Shown here: positions 5,973-6,419 of the stretch, piece by piece
Position numbering within the stretch: position 1 is the stretch's first letter
How the letters are laid out: each line of letters starts with the position of its first letter
DNA from: Burkholderiaceae bacterium
GTDB lineage: Bacteria > Pseudomonadota > Gammaproteobacteria > Burkholderiales > Burkholderiaceae_C
Reading direction: 5' to 3'
DNA length: 6,419 nucleotides
Assembly: GCA_023260315.1 (NCBI GenBank)
Contig: JALQVQ010000203.1
Span: forward strand, 1 to 6,419
Position numbers and translations under genes: made by a program
Notes under the pieces: generated by a model
The model's input: only the letters and a program-made list of their open reading frames with translations
Told to the model about the DNA's origin: nothing
Database searches by the model: none

Positions 5973-6419
5973 GCGCTTCACATCGCCGTACGCGAGTGCG
6001 CTGCAAGGGCGGTTCGCGTGTTCATGCAAATGCACCTGGGCGAGCAAGGCCAATGCGTCGTCATGTCGGTAATGCGTGGCGCGTCGCCATGGTGAGAGCG
6101 ATTGCCCATCAGCCGACAGCAGGGCCATTTGCACGTTCTCCACCACGGTGAGCGAGCCAAAGGTTTGGGCAATTTGAAACGTGCGACTCACGCCTAGGCG
6201 CCACAGCTCGTGGGGTTGGAGGCCCAGCAGCGACACACCATCAAGGGTGATGTCGCCGCTGTCGGGTGCGAGCTGACCGTTGACCAAATTGAAGGTGGTA
6301 GATTTGCCCGCCCCATTGGGGCCGATGAGGGCGAGCAACTCGCCCGCATGCAAGCTGAACGACACATCGTTCACTGCTTGGTTGCCGCCGAAGGCTTTGT
6401 GCACATGACGAACATCAAG
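5838..6419 (-). CDS. livG: Branched-chain amino-acid ABC transporter ATP-binding protein (LivG type), partial
   Basis: This is the nucleotide-binding subunit of a Liv/Hut-type importer for branched-chain amino acids or similar solutes, acting on the inner face of the membrane. Counting from the right edge, I see Walker A GPNGAGKST (33-41), the Q-loop SRTFQ (Gln82), a LivG-style signature LAYGD (142-146) and Walker B VLLMDE (162-167) followed by PTAGMAP. The frame is open at base 6419 and reads LDVRHVHKAFGG there, so only the first few residues are outside the window; the in-frame GTG at 6404 is not the true start. Similarity ends at about PDERHA (174-179). The remaining codons to 5838 are antisense tctA. 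The D-loop end, the H-loop His (usually TEHDM) and the C-terminal LivG tail are missing, from a family of about 250 residues, so the ATPase should be inactive. Confidence 0.87.
   Translation of the reverse strand, partial: LDVRHVHKAFGGNQAVNDVSFSLHAGELLALIGPNGAGKSTTFNLVNGQLAPDSGDITLDGVSLLGLQPHELWRLGVSRTFQIAQTFGSLTVVENVQMALLSADGQSLSPWRRATHYRHDDALALLAQVHLHEHANRPCSALAYGDVKRLELAMALANEPRVLLMDEPTAGMAPDERHATDEDRHRTRARNAK
5883..5900. other. tctA/livG head-on junction with an 18-base ambiguous overlap
   Basis: Read forward, 5883-5900 encodes GMAFIG, which fits TctA. Read in reverse, the same bases encode PDERHA, which fits the LivG stretch after GMA. Beyond it, each frame loses its family character within a few codons. 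Two opposite-strand conserved genes broken at the same short stretch indicate an inverted join, with the shared bases acting as possible microhomology. No insertion-sequence ends, tRNA or long repeats flank it. Confidence 0.7.

Overview
The window carries the 3' part of a proteobacterial photosynthesis gene cluster, followed by two broken transporter genes. A type-2 (quinone) reaction centre, a core antenna, a tetraheme donor cytochrome and spheroidene-pathway carotenoid enzymes point to a purple or aerobic anoxygenic phototrophic proteobacterium. The PufC subunit, the carotenoid enzymes and the absence of any pufX between pufM and pufC fit a beta- or gammaproteobacterium better than Rhodobacter. 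That placement is inference from remembered family features, not a phylogeny.

Layout, read on the minus strand from position about 4880 down to 1: a divergent LH1 beta-like gene (pufB position), pufA (LH1 alpha), an intergenic RNA hairpin region, pufL, pufM, pufC, an intrinsic terminator, crtA (spheroidene monooxygenase) and crtD (hydroxyneurosporene desaturase family, running off the left edge). PufL and PufM retain every pigment, iron and QB-site residue I checked. PufC has four CXXCH heme sites, a lipobox, and axial-ligand spacing like that of Blastochloris viridis. The antenna collects light, the L/M reaction centre separates charge and reduces quinone, and PufC re-reduces the special pair. 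CrtD and CrtA make the accompanying spheroidene/spheroidenone carotenoids. Short overlaps (pufM/pufC TAATG, crtA/crtD ATGCCTAA) suggest translational coupling.

From about 4880 to the right edge the gene content changes abruptly. A plus-strand tctA (tricarboxylate transporter permease) begins within a few bases of the pufB start, leaving no room for a puf promoter or leader. Its own start codon appears to be missing. At about 5883-5900 tctA stops resembling its family, at the same place where a minus-strand livG-type ABC ATPase (entering from the right edge) stops resembling its family. These two abrupt breaks are best read as rearrangement or assembly/amplification junctions, not as functional gene ends.

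The most notable biological points are: (1) the LH1 beta-like polypeptide has Gln where the bacteriochlorophyll-ligating His is expected; (2) the pufA-pufL intergenic RNA can form two mutually exclusive hairpins; (3) the terminator between pufC and crtA can pair in two registers; (4) both ends of the tctA fragment look like breakpoints. No tRNA, rRNA, CRISPR array or insertion sequence was seen.
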